A stretch of 64,000 nt of DNA from Algoriphagus sp. AGSA1 (lineage in GTDB: Bacteria > Bacteroidota > Bacteroidia > Cytophagales > Cyclobacteriaceae): NCBI RefSeq assembly GCF_021390545.1, contig NZ_JAJUWR010000025.1:30376-94375 (forward strand), given 5' to 3'. The stretch's first letter is position 1; every line of letters starts with the position of its first letter. The notes under the pieces were generated by a model. It ran no database searches. It was not told where the DNA came from and was given only the letters and a program-made list of their open reading frames with translations. The translations under genes and the position numbers were made by a program. Of this stretch, positions 8,801 to 17,240 are shown piece by piece.

Positions 8801-8897
8801 GATTGGTGGACTGACGATAGGTACAGTCACTTCATTATATTTCGTGCCATTGGCGTATTGGTTTACGGTTTCAAAGAAATCACTGAAGACGACCTGA
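5853..8897 (+). CDS. RND efflux pump permease (AcrB/HAE1-like), first copy
   Basis: Inner-membrane proton-driven exporter subunit, 1014 aa, with the full RND plan: TM1, large periplasmic loop, TM2-6, a second loop and TM8-12. The TM4 proton-relay segment reads GMLIDNAIIVLDN, with Asp398 kept and Asn399 in place of the second Asp of AcrB, a common variant in Bacteroidota. The C-terminal half has the matching GIMVNDAILKIDTINR segment. The gene lies between the adaptor and a second permease with 1-3 bp gaps, so the three are one operon. The substrate cannot be read from the sequence. Confidence 0.92.
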   Translation: MVRFLLARPIAVFMTFMALMVFSFIVLRTLPISLLPPIDVPQIVVKVNYPNASPEAIEQNVLSRIREGLITLNGLEEMDSKAGSEVGTIWLTFDYSTKMELAYIDVNEKIDRLTNSLPEDLSRPEVIRINTSDIPVVRVQVVPKEGIDEIEVSLLAENVLKKRIEQLPGVSLVDINGKKDRIITVKPREEALSALGMTQENVISAIKSGNQDLPGISVKDGQFRYYLRLATRVDTPKDIESLPVAASSGVIIPLGKLAEVSYETQETLGYHLFGTDEGLVITVHKQASAKMNELIPELKKSLGYFKEDYPQVEFELTQDQSNLLNAAISNLETSLLFGGVFAFAVLFLFMKDYRLPLIIGVSLPSSLLISFLVFYFFDLSINIISLSGLALGIGMLIDNAIIVLDNITRKRESGLPLFEACVEGVNEVMGALISSVLTTLAVFVPLVFLSGISGALFFDQAVAVTAILSVSLAVAFILLPMLYLIMFSRSKKPYDEGEGLFFSKVLAGYDYLYHKVISNRKLAMLGFLLLIPLGLGISLILDTTGLPEIEKLDATLDVDWSEPISATENKHRVLALLKTLDGNYTQAEADVGVKQFLLFDGENSIQQSLLYFLFPSVEEKQAAINQLQDYLKKNYPEASFILGDAPNAFDQLFNSSMPYYEVRWKDLEAKEPIPEEKMDPWLSQFPTREWERGPGLQKEASVVFTLRADKMATYQIPVDAVQTQISKLFGSYTITDIRRFGVITPIRLKETNARFESLLRNTRLFASDTTSYILGEFIDYQYEDHYKYVTADKGGIYQSLFVTADNPDEGLRDYVRWGQDKNLGVTAVGQYFKDRENVRQLIGILLISVLLLYFILAAQFESFIQPLIVVFTLPLGIGGAFLVLLLCGATLNVMSAIGLVVMLGIMVNDAILKIDTINRLRSSYVESDSTSAAEALEMALHRAGQIRLKPILMTSITTILALIPIVFSSGLGADLQRPLVFAVIGGLTIGTVTSLYFVPLAYWFTVSKKSLKTT

Positions 8898-8898
8898 T

Positions 8899-11800
8899 AT
8901 GACTCCTTTCAGAATTCTGATAGTATTCGTCGTCGTTTCAATCCTTGGATTGGCAGCCATCCCTTTGCTCTCTCTGGATCTGAACCCGAAGGAAAAATCC
9001 CCGATCCTTTCCGTAGGGTTTGGTATCAATAATGCATCCCCGGAAATAGTAGAAAAGCTTGCCACCTCTCCCCTGGAGGGGGCTTTTTCCAGGCTATCTG
9101 AACTGAAGCAGATCACATCTAACTCAAATTACAATCAGGGGTCAATCCGGCTTACTTTTGACAAAAAAGCGGATATGGAAATGAAGAAGTTCGAGATTTC
9201 TTCTATTATCCGGCAGATTTATCCCCAGTTGGATCCTAAGGTGAGATATCCTACCGTAGCACAGGCTAATGAAGCCCGCCAAGATGCGAAAGATCCTATT
9301 CTGATCTACAGTGTAAATGGGCCATTTGCCTCTTTTGAGATCAAGAAAATCACGGAGGATATACTAAAACCTGCGCTCACCCGATACGAGGAGGTGGAGG
9401 AAGTCACGGTGCAGGGAGCTAATGATCTGCAGCTCTTTGTGACCTATGATATTCAAAAGATGCAGGCTGTTGGAGTGACCAGAAGCCAATTGGAAGGGAG
9501 TATCGGACGTGCATTTGGATTGAGTTTCCCAGGAGCGGTATTGAACAAAGAAGGAAAAACACTCTTTGTGCAAGTGGATCGTAAACTGAAAGATAAAGCG
9601 CAGCTTGAGAATCTGGTGGTAAGCGAGTTGGGCGGAAAGGAAGTCCGTCTCAGGGATGTGGCTAGTCTGACCTTGGAGGAAGCTGAGCCTATTAGTTACT
9701 TTAGGATCAATGGCAATAACTCTGTCACACTTGCGGTGTACAATAGGGATGGGGTCAATAAAGTACTGCTGGCGCAAAAGCTCAAGCAAGCAATCCAAGA
9801 GGCAGGAGAGTTACTTCCTGCAGGCTTTCAGGCCAGGCTGGAAAAAGATGATACTGAGTTTCTGGAAAAAGAGCTGGATAAAATATACAAGAGATCAGGC
9901 CTTTCCATTTTGATTCTGGTTGTTTTTATCTTTTTGATCAATAGAAATATCAAGTACCTGAGCATACTTTTCTTGGGGATCCTGGCTAACCTAAGCCTAT
10001 GTGCCATTGTGCTGTATTTTCTCAAGGTAGATATACACATGTATTCCCTGGCAGGGTTGACGATTAGTTTTGGGCTTATTGTGGACAATGCGATCATCAT
10101 GATCGATCACTTACATAAGCACAGAAACCGCCGTGTATTCCTGGCTCTTTTGGCAGCCTCCCTGACGACCATTGCCGCATTGATGATCGTTTTTCTATTG
10201 CCTGAAGAAGAACGTAAAAATCTGACTGAATTTTCTCTGGTAGTATCGATTATGCTGGGGATTTCCCTTTTGATCGCTTTGGTGTTTACCCCGGCTTTTT
10301 ACCAGGTAATGTTCAAAGAATCCATTAAGCAAGGAAGAAAGTTGACGCTGCCTAAGTTGCGTACGCGGGTAAAAGCTTTGCGAAGCTATGAACGGGGGAT
10401 CGCATGGACAGCAAGGTACCGTAAGACATTTATCACGTTTTTAATCCTGCTTTTTGGACTTCCTATATTTTACCTCCCTGCCAAATGGGAAGATCATGAA
10501 TGGTACAATAAGACGATAGGAAATACTTTTTATCAGGAGGAAATCCGGCCTTACGTGGATAAAGCTCTTGGAGGTTCCATGCGTATGTTTGCCCGTGGCG
10601 TATATGAAAAAGGAGGCTATAGGGAAGTGGCAAAAACAAGGCTTTATGTTACCTGCAGGCTGCCGTTTGGCAATACCCTCGAGCAGATGGACTTCATCAT
10701 GCGTGAGTTTGAACTCTATCTGAAGGATGTAGAAGGAATAGATCAATTCGTGACATCGGTTTATAATGGGCAAAGTGCAAGAATTGAAATCACTTTCAAA
10801 GAAGAGTACGAAAGAGGGGCTTTGCCTTACCAGCTGAAGGGGAAACTTTCTGTGAAATCCACCGACTGGAGCGGTGCGCAATGGACTGTGTCGGGGGTGG
10901 GGCAGGGGTTTTATACCGGTGGGTCCAGTGATCAGATCCCTAGCTATCGAGTTAAGATGAAGGGCTATAATTTTGATGAGCTAGAGCGTCAGGCGGATGT
11001 GTTGGCAGAGAAGCTTTTGGCACATAAGCGTATTCAGGAGGTAAATACCAACGAAAGAAACTGGGGAGAGCAGAAGACAGAGGAATATGTGCTTCGTCTG
11101 GATCAGAACAAATTGGCACTGGGACAAACAAATCAGTTGGAGGTGATCACCGCTTTGCAGGATATGTCCAAGCCTACCAATCCTTCTACGATGCTTACGC
11201 TGGAAAACCAGAATTATGGTATGGTGATTCGAGAGCGTGAATCCGGTGGTTTCAGCAAGTTTGACCTGGAGCAGAAAGGACTGATAGGTGGTGAAAACAA
11301 GGTGTTCAAAGTCTCAGATTACGGTACATTGATCAAAGAGACAACTACCAATTCCCTGAATAAAGAAGACAGACAATACATCAGGATAGTGGCTTTTGAA
11401 TACATGGGGTCGGCGAAGTTTGGTTCAGAGTACCTGGAGGAGGTGCTAGAAGAAATGAAGCAAATAATGCCTATCGGGTATGAGGCAAACAGGGATTCTT
11501 ATTATTGGAATTATGGGCAGCAAAAACGTCAGTATTCCCTGTTAGGATTATTGATTATTGGAGTGTTTATGATCTGCTCAGTGTTGTTCGAGAACCTAAA
11601 ACAACCCGTATATATTATCGCTATCATCCCAATCAGTTTTATAGGTCTGTTTTTGATCTTCTCTCTCTTTGATTTTTATTTCGATCAGGGTGGATATGCG
11701 GCCTTTGTGATGCTTGGAGGATTAGCTGTGAATGCCGGGATCTTTATTGTAAATGATCTTAACAATCGAGCACAGGGGCTTTATAACCGTAATGTACTCA

Positions 11801-12087
11801 AGTCAGTCGCAGGCAAGGCCGTTCCTATTTTACTTACCATTATGTCCACCTGCTTTGGTTTGATCCCATTTATCATTGAGGGTCAGAATGAGGTTTTCTG
11901 GTTCTCGCTGGCGATAGGCACCATTGGAGGGTTGATATTCAGTATGTTTGGTGTGTTTTGGATATTGCCGGTACTGCTTTGGAAGAAAACTCGTACGGAA
12001 AAGAAGACTCCAGAAAAGGTGGTGAAGCGCAAAAGAAGATGGTTCTTTTGGAAGCGACGTGGTGCTACAGAATTGAATAATGCCTGA
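8899..12087 (+). CDS. RND efflux pump permease (AcrB/HAE1-like), second copy
   Basis: A second RND permease of 1062 aa, one base after the first. TM4 carries GLIVDNAIIMIDHL (Asp396, Asn397), and the C-terminal half carries LAVNAGIFIVNDLNNRA, so the proton relay looks at least partly intact. It ends in a basic tail (KRKRRWFFWKRRG). Two permeases behind one adaptor recall MdtBC-type pumps, in which two different RND subunits form a mixed trimer; that this pair does so is inference. The two proteins are clearly diverged from each other. Confidence 0.92.
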   Translation: MTPFRILIVFVVVSILGLAAIPLLSLDLNPKEKSPILSVGFGINNASPEIVEKLATSPLEGAFSRLSELKQITSNSNYNQGSIRLTFDKKADMEMKKFEISSIIRQIYPQLDPKVRYPTVAQANEARQDAKDPILIYSVNGPFASFEIKKITEDILKPALTRYEEVEEVTVQGANDLQLFVTYDIQKMQAVGVTRSQLEGSIGRAFGLSFPGAVLNKEGKTLFVQVDRKLKDKAQLENLVVSELGGKEVRLRDVASLTLEEAEPISYFRINGNNSVTLAVYNRDGVNKVLLAQKLKQAIQEAGELLPAGFQARLEKDDTEFLEKELDKIYKRSGLSILILVVFIFLINRNIKYLSILFLGILANLSLCAIVLYFLKVDIHMYSLAGLTISFGLIVDNAIIMIDHLHKHRNRRVFLALLAASLTTIAALMIVFLLPEEERKNLTEFSLVVSIMLGISLLIALVFTPAFYQVMFKESIKQGRKLTLPKLRTRVKALRSYERGIAWTARYRKTFITFLILLFGLPIFYLPAKWEDHEWYNKTIGNTFYQEEIRPYVDKALGGSMRMFARGVYEKGGYREVAKTRLYVTCRLPFGNTLEQMDFIMREFELYLKDVEGIDQFVTSVYNGQSARIEITFKEEYERGALPYQLKGKLSVKSTDWSGAQWTVSGVGQGFYTGGSSDQIPSYRVKMKGYNFDELERQADVLAEKLLAHKRIQEVNTNERNWGEQKTEEYVLRLDQNKLALGQTNQLEVITALQDMSKPTNPSTMLTLENQNYGMVIRERESGGFSKFDLEQKGLIGGENKVFKVSDYGTLIKETTTNSLNKEDRQYIRIVAFEYMGSAKFGSEYLEEVLEEMKQIMPIGYEANRDSYYWNYGQQKRQYSLLGLLIIGVFMICSVLFENLKQPVYIIAIIPISFIGLFLIFSLFDFYFDQGGYAAFVMLGGLAVNAGIFIVNDLNNRAQGLYNRNVLKSVAGKAVPILLTIMSTCFGLIPFIIEGQNEVFWFSLAIGTIGGLIFSMFGVFWILPVLLWKKTRTEKKTPEKVVKRKRRWFFWKRRGATELNNA

Positions 12088-12262
12088 GGTGTTGCAATAG
12101 GGAGGAAATGGGCAATAATCTTCTCAAGGTTCTTTGTATGTGAAAAATTCAATATATCCTTTGAGCTTCTTCTTTTTTCTCTGAACCATGAAGAGAAATT
12201 CCTAATCGGAGTAACTTATCAAAATTCAACATAACCGATGTTTAATTTATAAAAGAAACACA

Positions 12263-13366
12263 ATGAGAAAAATTATAGCATTCGCATTATTATCTGTCAT
12301 CGGCTGTGGGGAGAGTCGCGTTGAATCTGTTAAAACTATTGATTTTGATGCTCTTGAAAAGGTCTCGGCTGATTTATTGATCGAAAAAGCAATTCCTCTT
12401 GCATCTGATTCTACTGAATTGTTGGGTGAATACCTCTGGGTCATGTATGATAAAGATGGCTACTATGCAATGAACAACTTTCGTGGTAAAGGAATACATC
12501 ATTTTTCCAATGAAGGCAAACATTTGGGAATTATTGCTGAAATCGGAGAGGCACCGGGACAAGTTCCGGAGATTCGCAACTTCAGGGTTCTCGAAGAGGA
12601 AGTACTGGTGAATTCCGGTATGGGTAATTCCTTGGAGCTACATACATTCTCCAAATCGGGGAAACTCCTGAAAAGCACCCCCTATCCAATAAATGCCTTT
12701 GCCTTTTACCCGTTAAATCAGGATGAGGTATGGTATTACAGTAGCTACAATAGTGTAGCGGGAGATCATCGGTTGTTTGTTGCAGACGGATCCGGGGCGA
12801 TTAGGAAAGAACTCTTGTCAAATGATTTCAATGAGAAAATGCTGCCGATGGATGAGCAGTCCTTCTTTGAGGGGAATGAAGCGGTCCTATTTAGAGAGTC
12901 ATTTAAGGGCAACGTATATCAACTGAGTGAGGAAGATTCCTTAAAGGAAGTTTACACCTTTGATTTTGGCCCAACTGCGGTACCTGAAAAATTCTGGGAG
13001 ATGGATGCCTTTGCGGGATTTGAAATGATCAACAAGCAAGGGTTTTCGAATATTGCTTTCTTGGAAGAGAACGAACAATATTTCGTAGCCTATGTTAATT
13101 TTCAGAAAGAACGGGACATTAAGAAAACGCTGTATGTATGGAATAAAAAGACGGATAAAGAATTTATAATGGAAATTGACGGCGAGCTGGGATATTTCAA
13201 TTCACTTATTGGGTTGGAAGGGGATCAACTGGTGTTTATTGCCTATGCGCCTTATTTGGTGAGAAATAGTGAAAAACTCAACCTCAGCGATAAAGCAAAA
13301 GCTTCGCTGGCGACAGTGACTGAGGATTCCAATCCTGTTATTCTTTATGCGAAAATACCGGGGTAG
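12263..13366 (+). CDS. 6-bladed beta-propeller lipoprotein
   Basis: A 367-aa lipoprotein with lipobox SVIGC near residue 15. The blade pattern matches the Bacteroidota 6-bladed beta-propeller family, including YYAMNNFRGKGIHHFSNEGK and the diagnostic G-E-A-P-G-Q-V-P-E-I segment near residue 95. It is one of three such lipoproteins in the window (also 2960 and 15007). They share the layout but little overall sequence. No operon partner is evident: the RND operon ends 175 bp upstream and the next intact gene is on the other strand. Cell-surface or periplasmic location follows from the lipobox; function is unknown. Confidence 0.78.
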   Translation: MRKIIAFALLSVIGCGESRVESVKTIDFDALEKVSADLLIEKAIPLASDSTELLGEYLWVMYDKDGYYAMNNFRGKGIHHFSNEGKHLGIIAEIGEAPGQVPEIRNFRVLEEEVLVNSGMGNSLELHTFSKSGKLLKSTPYPINAFAFYPLNQDEVWYYSSYNSVAGDHRLFVADGSGAIRKELLSNDFNEKMLPMDEQSFFEGNEAVLFRESFKGNVYQLSEEDSLKEVYTFDFGPTAVPEKFWEMDAFAGFEMINKQGFSNIAFLEENEQYFVAYVNFQKERDIKKTLYVWNKKTDKEFIMEIDGELGYFNSLIGLEGDQLVFIAYAPYLVRNSEKLNLSDKAKASLATVTEDSNPVILYAKIPG

Positions 13367-13369
13367 TAT

Positions 13370-13466
13370 TATCATTATTCTGCTTCTAGGTGTAGGTGCC
13401 TTATTGTATTTAACAAATCCTAAGGAATTGGAGACACCTGAAGAAAAACTAATTCATCATTTTTGA
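13370..13466 (+). pseudogene. Possible remnant of a small membrane-anchored protein
   Basis: An open stretch without a start codon reads IIIILLLGVGALLYLTNPKE then a charged tail to a stop at 13464-13466. A membrane segment followed by YLTNP resembles the start of DUF4359-type small proteins, so this may be the fused-off front of a lost gene. Evidence is only this short stretch. Confidence 0.3.
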
Positions 13467-13739
13467 GAAGCGGAAGTAATAAACCCTACTGAGGGAGTCA
13501 ATTCTCTGTGGAATTAAGGAGTGCGTTAAAACCACATTCCTGTTCAATTTTAGCTGTTCAGGATTTGCAATCCTGAATCCATTTCATACGGTTTGTAATT
13601 TGGAAAAATCATTTAAAATTCTACCCAGGGGAGTGTGCTCACTCGCTGAAAGTTCTGAAATAGTGAATGTCGAATGATAAATTTCGAATAATGAAATTGG
13701 GGGTAAGTCTCCAGTGATGTTGTAAAGGAAATAAGGTGT
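13467..13739. other. Intergenic stretch with one palindrome
   Basis: No open frame is seen. At 13557-13577 lies TTCAGGATT-TGC-AATCCTGAA, a perfect inverted repeat. Similar palindromes accompany REP/IS200-type repeats in Bacteroidota, but there is no transposase gene here. Confidence 0.5.
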
Positions 13740-14891
13740 TTAACCAGAAATAGCCTCAATAAATCGATTGATTCCCACCACCTGAATATTTTTTGCCATG
13801 GGATAATTTTCTTCCCGAGGAATTACCACGTGTAATTTTTCTATTCCCAAATCCTCCATTGCTAGATAGGTGCCTTTGGTGAGCTTAGGACTGAGACTGA
13901 ATTTGATCTCTGCTGCTGCAAGCCATGTATTATTGCGTCGAATAAGGAGGTCGATTTCTGAACCATCTTGTGTGCGGTAAAAATACATTTCATCATCAGA
14001 TTTTATTACCGCCGCAGTTTGGTTGATGACAAAGGCTTCCCATGAACTTCCCAAAACGATATTGCCAAAGATGCTTTCCATATTCTTTATTCCAAGCATG
14101 TAATGTAGCATGCCTGAATCGCGGAAATATAGTTTAGGAGATTTGACAAGCCGTTTTTTTATATTGACTGACCAGGCGGGTAATTCCCTCAAAAGAAATG
14201 CGTCTAGGAGAAAACTAAGATACGTTTTGATGGTGGGTGCGGTCAATCCCAGTGATTTGGCAAAAGTCGCATAGCTGAGAACTCCTCCATGTACAGATGC
14301 GATCATCATTAAGAATTGCCTGGTCACTCTAGGATCTGCGGGTAGTCCATACTGAGGTAGATCTCGCTGAATGTAGCTCGTGGTGAAGCTTCGATACCAA
14401 TCTTGGACAAAGTTTGGATCCTGTGACAATGCAGGCTCAGGAAAACCTCCATAAATCCAGAGATCTTGGTTTGTTATTTTTCCAGAAGTTTCCAAAATAG
14501 AAAGCGGAGTCATTTCCAGGTAGTTGATCCTTCCTGCCAAACTTTCTGAACTTTGCCGAAGCAAAGAAGGGGAGGCAGAACCAAGGATTATAAATCTTCC
14601 TGGTTTTCTGTTTTCGTCGATTACAGCTCTCACCAAAGGAAAAATTGCAGGCTGATGTTGGATTTCATCAAGGATGATTGTTTTGTCTTGATTTTGGGAA
14701 AAGAATAATTCGGGATCATTCAGTTTATTTAGATCCGAGTTTTTTTCCAAATCGAGATAAATAACCTTAGTATCTAGCAATAGCTGTTTTGCTAAGGTAG
14801 TCTTACCTACTTGTCTAGGCCCAACAATACCAGTCACGGGGAATTGCGATATTGATTTTAAGAATGGTTTTTCTATAGCTCTATTAATCAT
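13740..14891 (-). CDS. AAA ATPase with DUF4143 domain
   Basis: A 383-aa ATP-binding protein. The N-terminal AAA_14 domain has Walker A GPRQVGKTT (residues 24-32) and Walker B IILDEIQ near residue 72. The C-terminal half is DUF4143, with a restriction-endonuclease-like core visible as EIDLLIRR near residue 308 and AAEIKFSLSPK near 323. That is the typical D…E-x-K pattern. The family is widespread, patchily distributed and of unsettled function; transfer between strains is common. The start codon lies inside a 21-bp perfect inverted repeat (14887-14933), which is likely to affect its expression. It stands alone. Confidence 0.9.
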   Translation of the reverse strand: MINRAIEKPFLKSISQFPVTGIVGPRQVGKTTLAKQLLLDTKVIYLDLEKNSDLNKLNDPELFFSQNQDKTIILDEIQHQPAIFPLVRAVIDENRKPGRFIILGSASPSLLRQSSESLAGRINYLEMTPLSILETSGKITNQDLWIYGGFPEPALSQDPNFVQDWYRSFTTSYIQRDLPQYGLPADPRVTRQFLMMIASVHGGVLSYATFAKSLGLTAPTIKTYLSFLLDAFLLRELPAWSVNIKKRLVKSPKLYFRDSGMLHYMLGIKNMESIFGNIVLGSSWEAFVINQTAAVIKSDDEMYFYRTQDGSEIDLLIRRNNTWLAAAEIKFSLSPKLTKGTYLAMEDLGIEKLHVVIPREENYPMAKNIQVVGINRFIEAISG

Positions 14892-14933
14892 CCCTGCAAA
14901 TCTAAAATTTATTTTTAGATTTGCAGGGATGAT
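14887..14933. repeat. 21-bp perfect inverted repeat over the ATPase start codon
   Basis: Arms 14887-14907 and 14913-14933 are exact reverse complements (core CCCTGCAAATCTAAAA) with a 5-nt loop. The left arm contains the start codon of the DUF4143 ATPase (14891-14889). In mRNA of that gene the hairpin would bury the start; as DNA it could be an operator. Confidence 0.9.
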
Positions 14934-15006
14934 TCTGTTTTTCTTGGACTTGTTGTCCTATAAATCCCCGCTTTTCCGACTATGGTTAAAACCTTAACTT
15001 TATACT

Positions 15007-16191
15007 ATGAATAAATTCTCTTCGCTAGCACTTACCGCACTTTTTGCCACATTAAATTTTTCCTGCTCCGAAAAAGAATCCGCTTCAACTCCATCTAGCC
15101 CGCTTCAAGAACTTCAGTTTGAAGTATATGATTCTCTTATGGTGGAGGTGCTGGAAGAAGTTGTGCTATTGGATTATCAGGATGAACTGGATCAATACCT
15201 CTTAAAAGAACGAAGAGGAAATAATGTCTTGCTGGTAGATGGACAAGGGAAATTGATCAGAGAAGTAGAGTTGATTGGTGAAGGGCCAAATCAAATTCAG
15301 TTTGCGCTGGAGGGAAGGTTTTTGGACAAAGATCGTTTTATTTTTAAAGAAATGTCCACAAGTATGGATTACCATGTTTTTGATTCGGACTTTCGCAAAA
15401 CAGAAATGATAAATGGTTCTGCTGTAGGGTTAAACGCTATTTTTATTTCGTTTTTCAGACAAACCTTTACTTCTTGGAGTGAAGATGGCAAACTTTTTAT
15501 TCTCGGGGAAGAGGTGAATTCATATAATCCTGGGGAGGTGGATCCTGATAAAATTGGAGCGGATTTTTATAGTCGGGTGAATACTGGATTTTTTTATGAT
15601 ACCACTCAGGATTCGGTCACACGACTAAGCTTGTATCCAACATCTTGGGAACCCCGAAGAGCTAACCGTTGGATAGGGCAGAGTTTTCCGTATCTGGCAT
15701 TTGATAATCGGCGAAAAAAGGCTGCTGTGCTTCCACCCATAGGGAATCAGCTTTTCTTGTATGATTGGGATGGGAATTCATTGATCAATGAAAAAGCTAT
15801 TACACTGACTCACCCAGATCGAAATGAGGAGATCCCCGATGTCTCACGCGAAAACCTTCTTTACCCATCATTTAGTGATGTGAAGAATTTTGGGGAATAT
15901 CAGTTGGCAATATTCTATACAGCAATTCCCGAAGATATTTTCGCTGAATTCAGGTCTAAGGGAGAGAATTACCACCAAGATCCCGAGTGGAGAAAAGCTC
16001 AGGCAAAGCATAGAAAACCGCGCTACATTATCGTCAAAGGAGATCAGCAAATCGGGATCTTAAACAAGCTTCCGGTAGAAGGCAATGTGAATTTGGGACT
16101 TTCGGACGGAACCCTGATCGTCAAAGCTGCAGATGGAGAAGTGGAGCGGGATTACAATCTGTTTTATAAGGTGAGGTTGGTGGAGGAGTGA
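15007..16191 (+). CDS. 6-bladed beta-propeller lipoprotein
   Basis: A 394-aa lipoprotein with lipobox LNFSC near residue 20. It follows the family pattern: KERRGNNVLLVDGQGKLIREV as blade one, then the diagnostic G-E-G-P-N-Q-I near residue 94. A downstream TSWEPRRANRWIG region is specific to this copy. It is the third such lipoprotein in the window and is not in an obvious operon. Location on a membrane facing the periplasm or outside follows from the lipobox. Substrate or partner is unknown. Confidence 0.78.
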   Translation: MNKFSSLALTALFATLNFSCSEKESASTPSSPLQELQFEVYDSLMVEVLEEVVLLDYQDELDQYLLKERRGNNVLLVDGQGKLIREVELIGEGPNQIQFALEGRFLDKDRFIFKEMSTSMDYHVFDSDFRKTEMINGSAVGLNAIFISFFRQTFTSWSEDGKLFILGEEVNSYNPGEVDPDKIGADFYSRVNTGFFYDTTQDSVTRLSLYPTSWEPRRANRWIGQSFPYLAFDNRRKKAAVLPPIGNQLFLYDWDGNSLINEKAITLTHPDRNEEIPDVSRENLLYPSFSDVKNFGEYQLAIFYTAIPEDIFAEFRSKGENYHQDPEWRKAQAKHRKPRYIIVKGDQQIGILNKLPVEGNVNLGLSDGTLIVKAADGEVERDYNLFYKVRLVEE

Positions 16192-16400
16192 GTTGAAAAG
16201 TGTGAAAGTGGTAAGGTTGTAAAGTGATGATTTTATAGTGCTTGCTGAAAAGCAAAAAATCAACCCGACGAGGATTTTTTTTCTTTTATAGGATGAGGAT
16301 AATGGGGGCCGAGTAGTGTTGTTTTAGGATAACGGATCTTGGTGCTCTTAGTTGACTTACTAGGTTTTTGTTCCTTATAAGACAGCCGATACTTTAATTA

Positions 16401-17096
16401 TTACCTAAACGCATCATAAACCACTATCCCCATCGACGCGGTAATCAACTGAAGCGGGCTTTGACGAGGATTATACTCAAACTCTCCATCACCCTTGTCC
16501 GGTAAAAAGTGGGTGTCCCCTTTGGTGAGGAAACGAATGGAGCCTCCATCCTGATAGTTAAGTCTGAGTTCCAGTTTTCCTCCATCTATGAAAGGTAATG
16601 GAAGTTGGATCCCTCCGCCGAGTTTGTAGCCAAATGCCCAATCCCCCATATCAATACCAGCTTCTACTGCTTCCTCAAAAAAGGAAGGGCGTATTTTGAA
16701 TCTTGAATATAAGTAGTTGGCTCCCGCCTGAATTTCAATAAAAGGAGTAACCTTGCTGCTCATGGATGGTAAGTACCGGAAGACTGCCATTCCAGAAGTA
16801 TAATTATTGTTGCGCCTGATCCTATAATTTTCTGAGAATCCAGGGTAAAGATCGTCCCGCACCTCTAATTTGGTGCCATAGACTCCATAGCTCAACTCAA
16901 GACCAATCTGTATGGGTTGGGCTTGGAATTCGTATAGAGCTATTCCTGATAAAGTAGGGAAAAATAGTTTGCCAACTTCCTTTTCAAGCCTTAATACGGG
17001 GAGTCCACCATTGATATGCCCGCCTGCAATAAAAAACTGTGCGAAAAGAGGAGTAGATGAAATAAACAAAAGAATGAGTAAAATAGGTTTTCGCAT
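16401..17096 (-). CDS. Outer-membrane beta-barrel protein
   Basis: About 231 aa from the start at 17096 (MRKPILLILLF); an ATG seven codons earlier is open but would spoil the signal peptide. The signal is cleaved near LFAQ. The rest is alternating hydrophobic strands with many aromatic residues (YEFQAQPIQIGLELSYGVYG, GFKLGGGIQLPLP-like segments), as in small outer-membrane barrels with porin-type folds. No closer family was recognised. It is a lone gene, convergent with the upstream lipoprotein gene. Confidence 0.6.
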   Translation of the reverse strand: MRKPILLILLFISSTPLFAQFFIAGGHINGGLPVLRLEKEVGKLFFPTLSGIALYEFQAQPIQIGLELSYGVYGTKLEVRDDLYPGFSENYRIRRNNNYTSGMAVFRYLPSMSSKVTPFIEIQAGANYLYSRFKIRPSFFEEAVEAGIDMGDWAFGYKLGGGIQLPLPFIDGGKLELRLNYQDGGSIRFLTKGDTHFLPDKGDGEFEYNPRQSPLQLITASMGIVVYDAFR

Positions 17097-17240
17097 GCTT
17101 GGGAATTTGTATAACATACGGGAGACCTATACCCATTTGTTTAGCTGATTTCTTGATATGAGTGTATAAGTAAAATCCTTGATTTGCCTGCCCATTGGTC
17201 TGGCTTTAGTATCTTAACCACTCAAACCTAAAATTAACCT

